Source: Gordionus sp. m RMFG-2023
Taxonomy: Eukaryota; Nematomorpha; Gordioida; Chordodea; Parachordodidae
DNA length: 64,000 bases
Assembly: GCF_954871325.1 (NCBI RefSeq)
Contig: NC_088775.1
Coordinates: forward strand, 20,003,561-20,067,560
Direction of reading: 5' to 3'
Part shown: in pieces, positions 1 through 11,930 of the stretch
How positions within the stretch are numbered: position 1 is the stretch's first letter
Layout of the letters: the number at the start of each line of letters is the position of its first letter
Made by a program: the position numbers and the translations under genes
The notes under the pieces: generated by a model
Seen by the model: the letters and a program-made list of their open reading frames with translations, nothing else
The model's database searches: none
What the model was told of the DNA's origin: nothing

Positions 1-180
1 ATATTATTTTTTTTATTAAAAAAACATCAAATAAATAAATTTATTTTCATTTCAAAATATAATAATATAAATAAAAAATATTAAATCATATCATGTTTAT
101 TTGTTGATAATAATATAATATTTACATTAAATATAAATAAAATTAATTATTTTACTAAAATAAATAAATAATAATTAATG
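1..180. repeat. Flank repeat shared with 13.9 kb
   Basis: The block around 20-55 (AAACATCAAATAAATAAATY and on) recurs at about 13923-13955 with few changes. The region 5860-5960 is related, in inverted orientation, to 14000-14060. No coding. Probably pieces of one dispersed repeat into which the first foldback element went. Confidence 0.4.
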
Positions 181-185
181 CTAAG

Positions 186-402
186 CATCGATGCAGAATT
201 TTGACTAATTTATTTTAGCCAATTTTTAGGCTTAGCCGATTTTTAGGCTTAGCCTAATTAGGTTTAGCCGATTTTTAGGCTTAGCCTAATTAGGCTTATC
301 CGATTTTTAGGCTATACCTAATTAGGCTTAGCCGATTTTTCCCCCTAAAATCTCGGCTAAGCCGTTTTTAGTCGGCTAAAATTAGCCGATTACGCAACAC
401 TA
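186..402. repeat. Short tandem repeats of TTAGGCTTAGCCGATTTTT
   Basis: Several units of TTAGGCTTAGCCGATTTTT, alternating with GGCTTAGCCTAATTAGG, end in a segment CGCAACACTA like the ends of the TAGTGTTGTT MITE family. Much of it is self-complementary (GGCTTAGCC with GGCTAAGCC). Likely the subterminal part of a MITE or of the left end of the adjacent large element. Its own boundary is not resolved. Confidence 0.5.
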
Positions 403-499
403 ACTAAAACCACTAATATAGTCGACTAAAACAACTAATTTAGTCGACTAAAATGACTAATTTAGTCGACTAAAATGACTAATTTAATCGACTAAGTTG

Positions 500-2200
500 A
501 TCTATTTCGTCAGCATATAGGTAAAAATATATATTGTAAACATATTAAGTTAAGATTTATGTGAAGATTTACCATAGAAAAGTGACAATTGTCATAATCG
601 TTATTTTTGAATTTTTTCAAAGCAAATAGGTAAAAATATATATTGTATAAAGATGTTAAAATAGAATTTCAGTGAAGATTTACCATAGAAAAGTGACAAT
701 TGTCATAATCGTTATTTTTTGAATTTTTTTAAAGTAAATAGGTAAAAATAATATATATTGTAAAGATGTTAAAATAAAATTTCAGTGAAGATGTACCATA
801 GAAAAGTGACAATTGTCATAATAGTTATTTTTTTAACTTTTTTGAATTTTTTAAAAGTAAATAGGTAAAAATATATTGTAAAGATGTTTTAAAAAAATTT
901 CAGTGAAGATGTACCATAGAAAAGTGACAATTGTCAAATCTCTATTTTTTAAATTTTTTTAAATAGGTAAAAATATATATTGTAAAGATGTTAAAATAAA
1001 ATTTCAGTGAAGATGTACCATAGAAAAGTGACAATTGTCATAATCGTTATTTTTTAAATTTTTTGAATTTTTTTAAAGTAAATATGTAAAAATATATATT
1101 GAAAAGATGTTAAAATAAAATTTCAGTGAAGATGTACCAAGAAAAGTGATAATTGTCATACACGTTATTTTTTAACTTTTTTGAATTTTTTTAAAGTAAA
1201 TATGTAAAAATATATATTGTAAAGATGTTAAAATAAAATTTCAGTGAAGATAGATATACCATAGAAAAGTGACAATTGCCATAATCGTTATTTTTTAACT
1301 TTTTTGAATTTTTAAAGTAAATAAATAAAAATATATATTGTAAAGATGTTAAAATAAAATTTTAGTGAAGATGTACCATTGAAAAGTGACAATTGTCATA
1401 ATCGTTATTTTTTTACTTTTTTGAATTTTTTTAAAGTAAATAGGTAAAAATATATATTGTAAAGATGTTAAAATAAAATTTCAGTGAAGATGTACCATAG
1501 AAAGTGACAATTGTCATAATCGTTATTTTTTAACTTTTTTGAATTTTTAAAAAATAGGTAAAAATATATATTGTAAAGATGTTAAAATAAAATTTCAGTG
1601 AATATATACCATAGAAAAGTGACAATTGCCATAATCGTTATTTTTTAACTTTTTTGAATTTTTAAAGTAAATAGGTAAAAATATATATTCTAAAGATGTT
1701 AAAACAAAATTTCAGTGAAGATGTACCATAGAAAAGTGACAATTGTCATAATCGTTATTTTTTAACTTTTTTGAATTTCTTTAAAGCAAATAGGTAAAAA
1801 TATATATTGTAAAGATGTTAAAATAAAATTTCAGTGAAGATGTACCTAAAAAGTGACAATTGTCATAATCGTTATTTTTCAACTTTTTTGAATTTTTTCA
1901 AAGCAAATAGGTAAAAATATATATTGTAAACATGTTAAGTTAAAATTTTAGTGAAGATACCACAGAAAAGTCACAATTGTCATAATCGTTATTTTTATGT
2001 TAAATAAAATTTCAGTGAAGATGTACCATAGAAAAGTGACGATTGTCATAATCGTTATTTTTGAACTTTTGTGAATTTTTTTAAAGTAAATAGGTAAAAA
2101 TATATATTGTAAAGATGTTAAAATAAAATTTTAGTGAAAATGTTCCATAGAAAAATGACAATTGTCATAATATTTATTTTTCAACTTTTTTGCTGAAACG
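500..2200 (+). repeat. Left minisatellite array of element A
   Basis: About 15 tandem copies of a 95-120 bp unit. Each has AGTGACAATTGTCATAATCG, then a T-rich stretch, then AAATAGGTAAAAATATATAT and AAGATGTTAAAATAAAATTT with CAGTGAAGATGTACCATAGA. The core GACAATTGTC is a perfect 10-bp palindrome. Length differences are mostly in the T/A runs. No coding. Confidence 0.9.
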
Positions 2201-3580
2201 AGCTGACTTTAGCCTACGCCCGTTATTATTAACTGCAATTGACGTGTATGGTTTCGCTAACCTCGCTAGCTCTAAATTGACAAATCATGATTGAAATAGT
2301 ATCTAGTTTCATAAAACTTATTCAATTTATAGAAGAGTTTATAAACTTTTCAATAAAATTTAAAATATATAAATTATATATTTTAATAAAAATTAGAATT
2401 CTGCCATGTAAAAATCTTTTGAAAATTTCACAAAATTTTATTTCTAAATAAAAATTTTAGCAATCATTTATTAATGAAAACTATATTAGGATAAAATTTT
2501 AACCTTTTGATTTATTTAATTTTAAAATGAGATTAAATGGTTTTCCAAGCCCCGGGGTTTACCTAACCCTAGTCTCCCCTATACTATTTTATAATTATGT
2601 AATTTAACTTCTAATATTTTGCAATTATATTGACTTCAATATAATTGCTATAAGAAGGTTATAATATTGTATAACAAAATATTCAAATAATAGCTTAGAA
2701 TTAGTAATCTTATAGGGCCTAATTTTTCAGGCCCGCCCGAAATTTTTTTAAAAAATTTTACTGGTCAGGCTCGAATTAATTTAAATACAGAAATTGATTT
2801 ATATAATTTCTCTAATTAAACGACATTTATTATATGGTATCTAGTTAATAAAATATTTATATTTTACATAAAAATTAATCATAAAATTGATAAATTTATA
2901 TAAAAAAATTTCTAAGGCCCACTCTACCCGGCCCGAATTTTCTTAAAATATATTCGGCCCCACCCAGCCCAAATCCAATTTTTTTTAAAAAAACCCAGCA
3001 GGACCTTGCAAATGGTACCTCTAAAGGTCTCTGATTTAAATCATGATTTAAAATGTTACAATTACAATACTATTCTTAAAATTAATCTTTTTATTATATC
3101 AGTATATTCTAAAAATTAATATCTTTTCTTAAATTAATATAAAAATACCCCCCCCCCCCGTCTTTAAAAAAATAATTATTTAAAAAACAATGAATTTTAT
3201 ATCCAAAAAATAAAATTATTCCCCTCCCTTTTGGTGCCAGCTAGAATAATTATAAGAATAAAAATATTTTAAGTTATTTATTTATTTTATCTTGGAGAAA
3301 AATTATTATTAAAAATATAATCAATTAAATTAATATTAAAAAAATAACAAAATAAATAAAATATAATATTACAAAACTTTTTAACAATTTTTTCATATGA
3401 TCATTTTTAACTTACTTCTTCATTGTTTATTTTATTAGCTAAAGATGAAAAAATATTTATTTTTCTATTTGTATTGCACATAATATAACGAAAAAATAAT
3501 CTAGTGTAATAATTTATTAAATTAATTGTTCAAAGGAATAGATCGGATTCCCTCTTGATATATCGTATCGTATGTAAATA
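2200..3580. other. Interior of element A, no gene seen
   Basis: A+T-rich DNA with GC-richer patches at 2190-2280, 2545-2585 and 2713-3030. The last begins AGGGCCTAATTTTTCAGGCC and ends in GGCCCCACCCAGCCC, like subterminal parts of hAT MITEs elsewhere in the window. A C10 run lies at about 3147. No open frame of note. Confidence 0.4.
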
Positions 3581-4335
3581 GAAGGCTGTGAAATTGAAAT
3601 TAGTGAAATTAAGTAATAGGCTAGTAATAGCCTCAATTATATGAATTCTGTTATTGGGTTTGGGATATATAGAACGATACTGATTTTTCAAAACGCCAAA
3701 AAAATTCTCAAGGGGTTTAATTAAGGGGAATAGAGTGGAAGATATACTATATTTTGATAGTTTACTGTTATTATATGAGCTCGGTAAATGGACGCATTAT
3801 CCAATATTATTAGCGAATTCAACGGTTAAATGTATGATAATTTATCCAGGTAAGTTTTGAATTTTATTGATGTAAATGCCCCGTCTATAATCATGTATTT
3901 TTTGTAACCATTAATTCCTATGGTGCATAAAACTGATGTGTTTTTCCCCTTTGAAGGAGGGAGTTTGACGGATGGCCTCTTACCCAGAGGTGTCCATCCA
4001 TAGTGGGAAATGACGTGGGAATTGAAGCCTGTTTCATCTAAATAGAATATATGTTAAAATGGCACGTTCATCATATTTAGGCAATATTCTTTATGAATAT
4101 TTATAACATCTGGGGAATTTCGTCTATCGAGTTCTTTTCCCGCTCCATCCCATTGATTTAAGGTATCTAGATTTTCCCGAATCACTCATTTTGAGATGAG
4201 GTGGTAAATTTTCCACTATATTTTTTATTGTCAATCCTTTATTATGTTCTAGTAGCTGTATAATTTTAGATTTTAATTCTGAATCATCCTTTTTTGTTTT
4301 TTCCTCTTTGATGGATTATGTAATCGGCCAAGGGG
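3580..4335 (-). pseudogene. Decayed IS630/Tc1-like DDE transposase
   Basis: The minus strand holds recognisable pieces: DETGFNSH followed by SHYGWTPLGKRP, then INGYKKYMIIDGAFTS, NASIYRAH, LNPLENFFGVLKNQYRS (with changes). This is the D...D...E layout of IS630/Tc1 transposases (DETGFN, DNASIH, NPIENFFG). Several frameshifts and stops break it, so it is not functional. It sits at the centre of foldback element A and is related to the copy at 33-34 kb. Confidence 0.75.
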
Positions 4336-4359
4336 GCACCGTAGTATTCGGGGAATGGT

Positions 4360-5540
4360 ACATCCACTGAAATTTTATTTTAACATCTTTACAATTTATA
4401 ATTTTTACCTATTTACTTTAAAAAAAGTTAAAAAATAACGAATATGACAATTTTCACTTTTCTATGGTACATCTTTACTGAAATTTTATTTTAACATCTT
4501 TACAATATATATTTTTACCCATTTACTTTAAAAAAAAGTTAAAAAATAACAATTATGACAATTGTCACTTTTCTATGGTACATCTTCACTAAAATTTTAT
4601 TTTAACATCTTTACAATATATATTTTTACCTATTTACTAAAACGATTATGACAATTGCCACTTTTCTATGATACATCTTCACTGAAATTTTATTTTAACA
4701 TCTTTACAATATATATTTTTACCTATTTACTTTAAAAAAATTCAATAGTTAAAAATTAACGATTATGACAATTGTCACTTTTCTATGGTACATCTTCACT
4801 GAAATTTTATTTTAACATCTTTAAAATATATATTTTTACCTATTTACTTTAAAAAAAGTTAAAAAATAACGATTATGACAATTGTTACTTTTCTATGGTA
4901 CATCTTCACTGAAATTTTATTTTAACATCTTTACAATATATATTTTTACCTATTTACTTTAAAAAAAATCAAAAAAGTTAAAAAATAACGATTATGACAA
5001 TTGTCACTTTTCTATGGTACATCTTCACTGAAATTTTATTTTAACATCTTTACAATATATATTTTTACCTATTTATTTTAAAAAAATTCAAAAAAGTTAA
5101 GAAATAACGATTATGACAATTGTCACTTTTCTATGGTACATCTTCACTGAAATTTTATTTTACCATCTTTACAATATATATTTTTACCTATTTACTTTAA
5201 AAAAATTCAAAAAAGTTAAAAAATAACGATTATGAGAATTGTCTCTTTTCTATGGTACATCTTCACTGAAATCTTATTTTAACATCTTTACAATATATAT
5301 TTTTACCTATTTACTTTAAAAAAAGTTAAAAAATAACGATTATGACAATTGTCACTATTAAATGGTACATCTTCACTGAAATTTAATTTTAACACATTTA
5401 CAATATATATATTTTTACCTATTTACTTTTCAAAAATAACGATTTTGATAATTAATATTTTTCTATGATGGTACATCTTCACTGAAATTTTATTTTTACA
5501 TCTTTCCAACATATATTTTTACTTAAAAAATTTAAAAAAG
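4360..5540 (-). repeat. Right minisatellite array of element A
   Basis: About ten copies of the same 95-120 bp unit as 500-2200, in reverse orientation (CGATTATGACAATTGTCACT, TTTCTATGGTACATCTTCAC). Together the two arrays form inverted arms more than 1 kb long. Confidence 0.9.
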
Positions 5541-6339
5541 TTCAAAAATAACCATTACGACTTAATTTAGTCGACTTAATTAGTTCTTTTAGTCGACTTA
5601 ATTAGTTCTTTTAGTCGACTTAATTAGTTCTTTTAGTCGACTAAATTAGTCGTTTTAGTCGACTATATTAGTCGTTTTAGTCGACTAAATTAGTCGTTTT
5701 AGTCGACTATATTAGTCGACTAATAGACTAATTTAGTTTCTAAAGTTTTTAGTCTAATTTTTCGACTAAAACTATTAGTTAGTCGACTAAATTTAGTCGA
5801 TTAACAACACTACTTATACCCATGCTATAAATGAAAAAAAACAGACAAATTTAGAATTTGTAAATAAATTAAACCCCTCATATATATTTTTTAATAATAT
5901 TTTTTTTGTTTTTAAATTTTTTTTTGTACATGTAATTTTATTTTATAGGTAGATATAGAAATTAAAATATAAATCATTTTTTTCTTTTAAGCTAAAGATA
6001 TTTTGATAAATAATCTTTCATTTACTCACATTTTATTATTTTTATATAGAATTTGATGTAATTATCAATTAATTTTTTTATTAAACATTTTTAAAGGGGG
6101 TTTTTATTAATATTAAGTATTGTTTATGAATTTTTAAATGTGGTTTTTTAATATTAATATCAGTCAAGCAAGAATTTTTTAAAAAATATATAGACATAGT
6201 CCTTGCTTGAAATATACTCAGGGCCGGCCCGCTAGGACTTTTTTTAATGTTATTTTAGGTCTAACCACCATCTTTCAATAGTTTGAGTTGTTATTGATAT
6301 TTCTATCTTCAATATCAACAAAGATTTTTATAATATATA

Positions 6340-8945
6340 TATCTACATTTTGTTGAACATATTTTGATTTGATAAGAATTTTAAATCTTCTTTGTAAATA
6401 AATCATTTTTGAGAAATTCTTTTGAGAATTTTATTATAAATAAACAATTTTTAGGCAAAATCTTTTATAGTTTTTTTATATTCTTTGTAAAATTATCTAC
6501 TTTTTAAGTATATTAAAAGATGTATTTTTTTCTAAATAATTTTTTACACAATATTTATATCTTTTTTATGTTATTTATATGATCTTTTTAAAGAAAATAT
6601 TTTAATATGAGAATTATCATATTCCTTATTTTTTAACATTTTTGGCACAAAAGGGTAGTGTTGTTAAACGGCTTATTTTGAGCCGATTTTTTAAAACGGC
6701 TAACTCAATATTTTAGCCAGAAAAATATTGCCTAGATTCCGCGAATAGATGTTCAAACCTTTGTTCCTTCTACAAACAAAATATTTAGGCTTTGCGCAAT
6801 ATCATTCTGGAAGAAATATTGAGTTAGCCGTTTTTAAAAAATGGCTCAAAACGAGCCGTTTAACAACACTACAAAAGGGTAAAAATATTTATATTGTAAA
6901 GATGTTAAATTATAAATTCAATGAAGATGTTCATTGGAAAAATGACAATCATTATAATCGATATTTATAAATATATTAGATTTTTTTGACGCTAATAAGC
7001 AAAAATATGTATTTTTAACATGTTGTAATAATTAGAATGTTATTATTTGTATTTGTATTTAATTAAATAGTGGTTTATATAAATTTGAATAGTTACTGAA
7101 AATAGATTTTTTATATATAAAGTTAAATATCAAAATTTGAATATGAATACGACGAGATTATATGATGTAAATTTTAGTAGTATAAATATAGCGATAAAAA
7201 AATGTAATATTAAGAAGAAATTTTTATAAATTTTAGTAGACTTTAATTTTTATTTTCCTTTTTAATTTTTGTTATGTTAATTTATAATTTATTTAATTAC
7301 AATTAATATTATTTAATAAAGTAATTAGTATTTAATTTTATTTATTCTATTTTATTTGTATTCTCTAAATTCTCATTTCTAACACATGTTAAATTAAAAT
7401 TTCAATTAAGATTTACCATATAAAAGTGACAATTGTCATAATCGTTATTTTTAAAGTTTTTGGAATTTTTTTGAGGAAGAAGGGCAAAAAAAGTATTGCT
7501 AACTGTTAAATTAAAATCTCAATTAAGATGTATCATATAAAAGAGACAATTGTCATAATCGTTATTTTTAAAGTTTTTTGAATTTTTCGACGCAAATGGG
7601 TACAAATATAGATTGTAAACACTATTAAATTAAAATGATTAAGATGTAGCATACAAATGGACAAATATCATAATCGTTGTTTTTAAAGTTTTTTGACGTA
7701 AATGGGTTAAAATATATATATGTAAACATGTTATATGGTTTTTAAGTTGCACGATTTCGCCCTGAGTATACAATAATTTTTGCTAACTGTGAATGCAGGG
7801 TTATACATTTTAATAGATGTAGAATTAAAATTTATTAATTAAAGTATATAGATTGTGAATCCATATCTTAAAAGTTTAGAATAACATAAGTTACAACTCT
7901 TTGCATATTTTCATCAAATTTTAAGCAGGATAAAATGAACAGCGATTATGAGCATAAAAATTGTTAATTGTTTTTTTGTTTCGCCAAATGGTACCAATAC
8001 ATATCTCATAAAAAAATTAAGAATTAAAGAACGAAGATTGTGTTTACGAATTATTTCAATAAACAAAATATCTTTTGTTTGAATAATTTCTCAAAAAAAT
8101 ATTGAAAATTTTAAATAACGATTATGACATTTGTCACTTTCCTGCATCTTCATGAAATTTGACATTTTTACAATATATTTTAACCCATCTGGGTCAAAAA
8201 ACTTTAAAAATAACGATTATGACAATTGCCACTTATTTTTACAACTTCACTGAGAAGTTTTATTTTAACATGTTAGCTATCTATATTTTTGCCCATTTAC
8301 CTCAAAAATCTTAAAATAAAGATTATGACAATTGCCACTTATCTAGAATACATCTTCACTGAAGTTTTATTTAAACATGTTAGCAATAATTTTAACCCAG
8401 TTACATCAAAATATTTAAAAAAACTTTAAAAATAACGATTATGACAATTGTCACTTTTATATGTTACATCTTAATTGAAATTTTCATTTAACATGTTAAT
8501 AATACATATTTTTGCCCATTAGCATCAAAAAAATATCTAATATGTTTAAAAATACCGATTATGATAATTGTCAGTTTTCCAAGAAACATCTTCATTGAAT
8601 TAATAATTAAACACAATATAAATATTATTTTACCCTTTTATGTCAAAAAATGTTTAAAAATAACTAATATGACAATTGTTATATTAAAATATTTTCCAAA
8701 AATGATCATATAAAATAACATAAAAAAGTTTAATATAAATATTTTAAAAAAAAGTTATTACCACCTTTTTATACAATAATTTTACAAAGATGATTAAAAA
8801 AAACTATAAAAGATTTCACATAAAAGATTGTTTATTTATGTAAAATTCTCAAATTTTCTCAAAAATGATTTATTTACAAAGAAAATTTAAAATTCTTATC
8901 AAATCAAAATATGTTCAAAAATCTTTTTGAACTTCAAAAGATTTT
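6340..8945. mobile_element. Foldback-like element B, related to A
   Basis: The arm 6340-6650 is the reverse complement of about 8670-8940 (GAACATATTTTGATTTGATA occurs in both). Inside the arms lie further copies of the GACAATTGTC unit: at 6880-6965 and 7390-7750 forward, and at 8100-8660 reverse. The left arm is interrupted by a 216-bp MITE. No coding sequence is visible in the centre (7760-8090). It looks like a nonautonomous, older relative of element A. Confidence 0.6.
6656..6871. mobile_element. TAGTGTTGTT hAT-type MITE, copy 1
   Basis: A 216-bp hairpin element. Ends TAGTGTTGTTAAACGGCT and its complement AGCCGTTTAACAACACTA (with one change), with subterminal GAGCCG/CGGCTC and GTTAGCCGTTTT motifs inverted about the centre. 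Exact 8-bp target duplication CAAAAGGG on both sides. Non-coding. Confidence 0.9.
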
Positions 8946-9267
8946 TTTTGCTTAAAATTTTGAATTGTAACAAAAATAATATTACAATAGCAACATACAG
9001 GGCCGTAGTCACAGGGGGGGGAGGGGGGGTAGGCAAAAATTTTTTGGCCCCCAAACCTGGCACCATAAAATTTTCCGGCCCCCCAAATTTAAAAAATTTT
9101 TTTGTAATTGATTATTTTTATATTTTTAAAATAAATTTTAAATATTTATTCAAAAAAAAAATGTCTTGTTTGTAAATTTCTTCTTATCCTGTTTTATTTT
9201 TACCAATAATAAATCATTCATTCATATTTTATCATTTACATGTGTGTTTGTGTATCTAATATATATA

Positions 9268-9522
9268 ATCTCCATAATCATAACACGATCGTTTTCGTAT
9301 CTCCCTAATGTATTTTAAATTTAAGGAGACTATATAGTGAATGTTAATTTTATCTCCATAATCAAAACACGATCGTTTTCGTTTCTCCCTAATGTATTTT
9401 AAATTTAAGGAGACTATATAGTGTAATGTTAATTTTATCTCCATAATCAAAACACGATCGTTTTCGTATCTCACTAATGTATTTTAAATTTAAGGAGACT
9501 ATATAGTGTAATGTTAATTTTT
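9268..9522. repeat. Three tandem 85-bp units
   Basis: Three units with ATAATCAAAACACGATCGTT then TCGTATCTCCCTAATGTATT and GGAGACTATATAGTG, nearly identical. They are followed directly by the tRNA-like segment. The open frames here on the minus strand (LTLHYIVSLNLKYI repeated) are products of the repeat and not a protein. Confidence 0.9.
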
Positions 9523-9524
9523 TA

Positions 9525-9592
9525 CTCTCAACGAGAATCGAACACAAGCCTCCCGTTTCAAAGGCATATGCTTTACGCATTCACCTACTTGA
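9525..9592 (-). repeat. tRNA-like segment, possible SINE head
   Basis: The minus strand reads AAGTAGGTGAATGCG, then an anticodon-arm-like stretch and GTGTTCGATTCTCG, close to a pol III B box (GGTTCGANTCC). The stems are poor, so this is not a working tRNA. It may be the degraded head of a tRNA-derived SINE or a tRNA pseudogene. Confidence 0.35.
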
Positions 9593-10365
9593 ATATAATT
9601 AAATTTAAAATATTAATTATATAGATATTAATTAATTTTAAATGCATCAAGTACCAATTCAATAGGAATAAGGTAGAACTTTAAATGGCAAGTACTCATT
9701 CAATAGCAATAAGAGATTTATTTAAATACTATTTTAATTCTTGAATTTATGTATAATTTGGGATTTTATACCATTATAATGGGGTTTCAGAAAAGATAAG
9801 AGAGATATGGAAGGGACAAAGCACACCTTGGTAAAACAAAACTCTTATCTAGCAAGAATAAATTTTTAGATTATAAATTACAAATACAAATAAATAAAAT
9901 TACTAAATATAATATTAACATATTTTATAAAAATAATGGAAAATTTTAGAATAACCCCAAAATAAATATAAATTTTTAAATAAAACCTCTAGGAAAATTT
10001 TGTATATTTACTCATAACTTCATAATTGTAGAATGTATGTTATTCATAACTTATAACATTTTTGATTAAATGTATAACCTGTTTTACTTGTATATAATTT
10101 GACTATGATTGAAGTTTACCTCCTATTATTTGTTAACTTAGACATATCTTTTTATTTTTTCTATTGTAATTTAATAATAATTTCTTAAATTTAATTTTAT
10201 AACTAAGTAATAAATCATTTGGTTTGTTTAAAATTTAAATTAGGATGAACATATATTCAGAATGCTATTTTAATATGTATTCATGAATTTCATATAAATA
10301 TCATTTTTCATAATTATTATAGTCTAAGATTCCTGTAAATTTTTTAATTTTAAATGTGGGCTAAA

Positions 10366-11290
10366 AATTGGCCTGAAAATTTCTTCTGAAGACATGGCCA
10401 GGCCTTATCAAAAACCAAGGCCCATGCAAATTTCATATTCTAATTGTATTTTTAAATGCATTGTGACTTTTTATATAGTTTATTTCAGTCCTCAACTATC
10501 AAAATTATTATGGTCTTTTGCGGGTTTGAGAAAACCAAGTGCGAGGACCTGGCTTGGGAATTTTTTTAATATCAGGCATAGGTGTAATATTTAACACAGA
10601 ATATTTATATGTCCCTCAGGTAAAATCTAATTTAAATATATTTTTATTCAAAAAAATAGTATTCACTCTTAGTCTTAATGGGTTGGCCTTGGTTGGGGTG
10701 AGCTGAGTTAAAATAGACTAAAAAATAGATATGATTTTTAGAGATTTACCTATCTTTAGGCTTGGAAAAAAAATTTTGAAAATTACTATCTGTTGGCCAG
10801 GTTTGAGAAAATTATTTTATAAAATTATTATGGGTTGGGCTGGGCTTGGAAAATATTTTTTATAAATTATATTGGGCTGGTTTTGGGGAAAATTTTTCAA
10901 AATTATTAAGAGCTTAGATGCTGAGAATTTTTTTATTATTAATTATAGGTCAAACATTGGCCCAAAACAAATTTTTTTGCAGGCCTGGGCTTGACCTGAT
11001 CAAAAAACAAAGGCCCATGAAAATTTGAATTTTGATTGTATTTTTATATTCATTATGATTATTTAAATATTTTATTTCAGTTCTCAACTACCAAAATTAT
11101 TATGATCTTTCATTGGGCTTGGAAGAATTTTTCATAATTAATATGACTTTGGACTTTGCCTGGGAATTTTTTTTAATATTAAATATTAGATATAAGTAAT
11201 CAGTAATATTTAACAAATAATATTGGTATTATCAAATAAATGCATTAAATTTATTTTTAATCAAACCATAGCACTTAGTTTTAATGGATT
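10366..11290. repeat. Direct duplication in GC-richer, GGGCTTGG-rich block
   Basis: The segment from about 10366 to 10680 recurs at about 10950-11280 in the same direction (AAGGCCCATG...AAATTT, then TCAGTCCTCAACTATCAAAA / TCAGTTCTCAACTACCAAAA). Between and around lie repeated GGCCTGGGCTTGG motifs typical of hAT subterminal regions. The small open frame at 10394-10594 is not supported as a gene. Confidence 0.6.
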
Positions 11291-11598
11291 GAACCTGGAC
11301 TGAAGGGGGGAGGGGGTAAAAAGAATATAAATTGGATAATTTTCAAATAACAGGTAACATCTAGCATAAAAGTAAGAAGAAAATTTTCATTCCCCGTCAT
11401 TTTTGACGGGCTCTCTACTAGTAACATTATATAGGCGCTTTGTTATAACGTTTAATAGTACTTAATTTAATAATAATTTTTTTATTTATTATGGTTCAAT
11501 CACAATATTATTATCTTTTGTAGGTCTCTGATATAGATCTGGGTGCAAATCATAAAAACCTGGATTTTCTGAAGCTAATCAAGTGGTTACTCAAGGCT

Positions 11599-11599
<1 letters not shown>

Positions 11600-11633
<34 letters not shown>
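11600..11633. repeat. (TA)n microsatellite
   Basis: About 17 uninterrupted TA dinucleotides. No other signal. Confidence 0.95.
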
Positions 11634-11634
<1 letters not shown>

Positions 11635-11713
11635 AATCTAAGGAAACAGATTGATACCGATGTAAATATTTATTAAAATAAATTTTTTTTTATAAAATTT
11701 GGTAATTATTATG

Positions 11714-11840
11714 CAGTGTTGCTAAACAGCTCGATTTGGGCCGATTTTTAAAAATGGTCCGATTAAGATCTTAGATAAAATAATATTATATAAGCCCGAT
11801 ATAACCAGTTATCTAAAACAGCAATGAATATTTTAGCATT
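11714..11840. mobile_element. Partial TAGTGTTGTT-family MITE
   Basis: Starts CAGTGTTGCTAAACAGCTCG and continues GGGCCGATTTTTAAAAATGG, matching the left half of the MITE family at 6656, 15965 and 17405. The right half is missing or too diverged to recognise. Confidence 0.55.
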
Positions 11841-11930
11841 ATAAAGAAAATAGTGAGATGACAACAATTTTGGTAAGCCAACAAATTAACCATAATCTTT
11901 ACGATCAATCAAGATTTCTTGACATATAGG

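Larger units (their letters stand above)
402..5812. mobile_element. Foldback-like element A with repeat-array arms
   Basis: Two arms in opposite orientation flank a decayed transposase. Outer blocks at 412-500 and 5565-5800 repeat GTCGAC-centred units (TTTAGTCGACTAAAA type). Inner arrays at about 500-2200 and 4360-5540 repeat a 95-120 bp unit. The right end reads ATTAACAACACTA at 5812, like the MITE family ends. The left end is not clean. About 15 units are in the left array and 10 in the right, with units diverged by a few percent to tens of percent. A foldback architecture with a Tc1/IS630-like core is inferred. Confidence 0.6.

Noticed and set aside
500-2200. CRISPR-like regular repeats
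   Set aside because: Units are 95-120 bp and the whole unit is repeated with no unique spacers. The genome is eukaryotic and the arrays are inverted arms of an element.
6749-6970. 73-codon plus-strand frame
   Set aside because: It crosses the right half of a MITE and one array unit; non-coding repeat DNA.
8927-9175. 82-codon frame with a GGGGGVG run
   Set aside because: It runs over the G-rich end of a hAT element and has no domain.
9256-9580. Minus-strand frames with repeated LTLHYIVSLNLKYI
   Set aside because: They translate an 85-bp tandem repeat; the repetition comes from the DNA and not from selection for a protein.
9525-9592. Functional tRNA on the minus strand
   Set aside because: The acceptor and D stems do not pair; only B-box-like and anticodon-like text is present.
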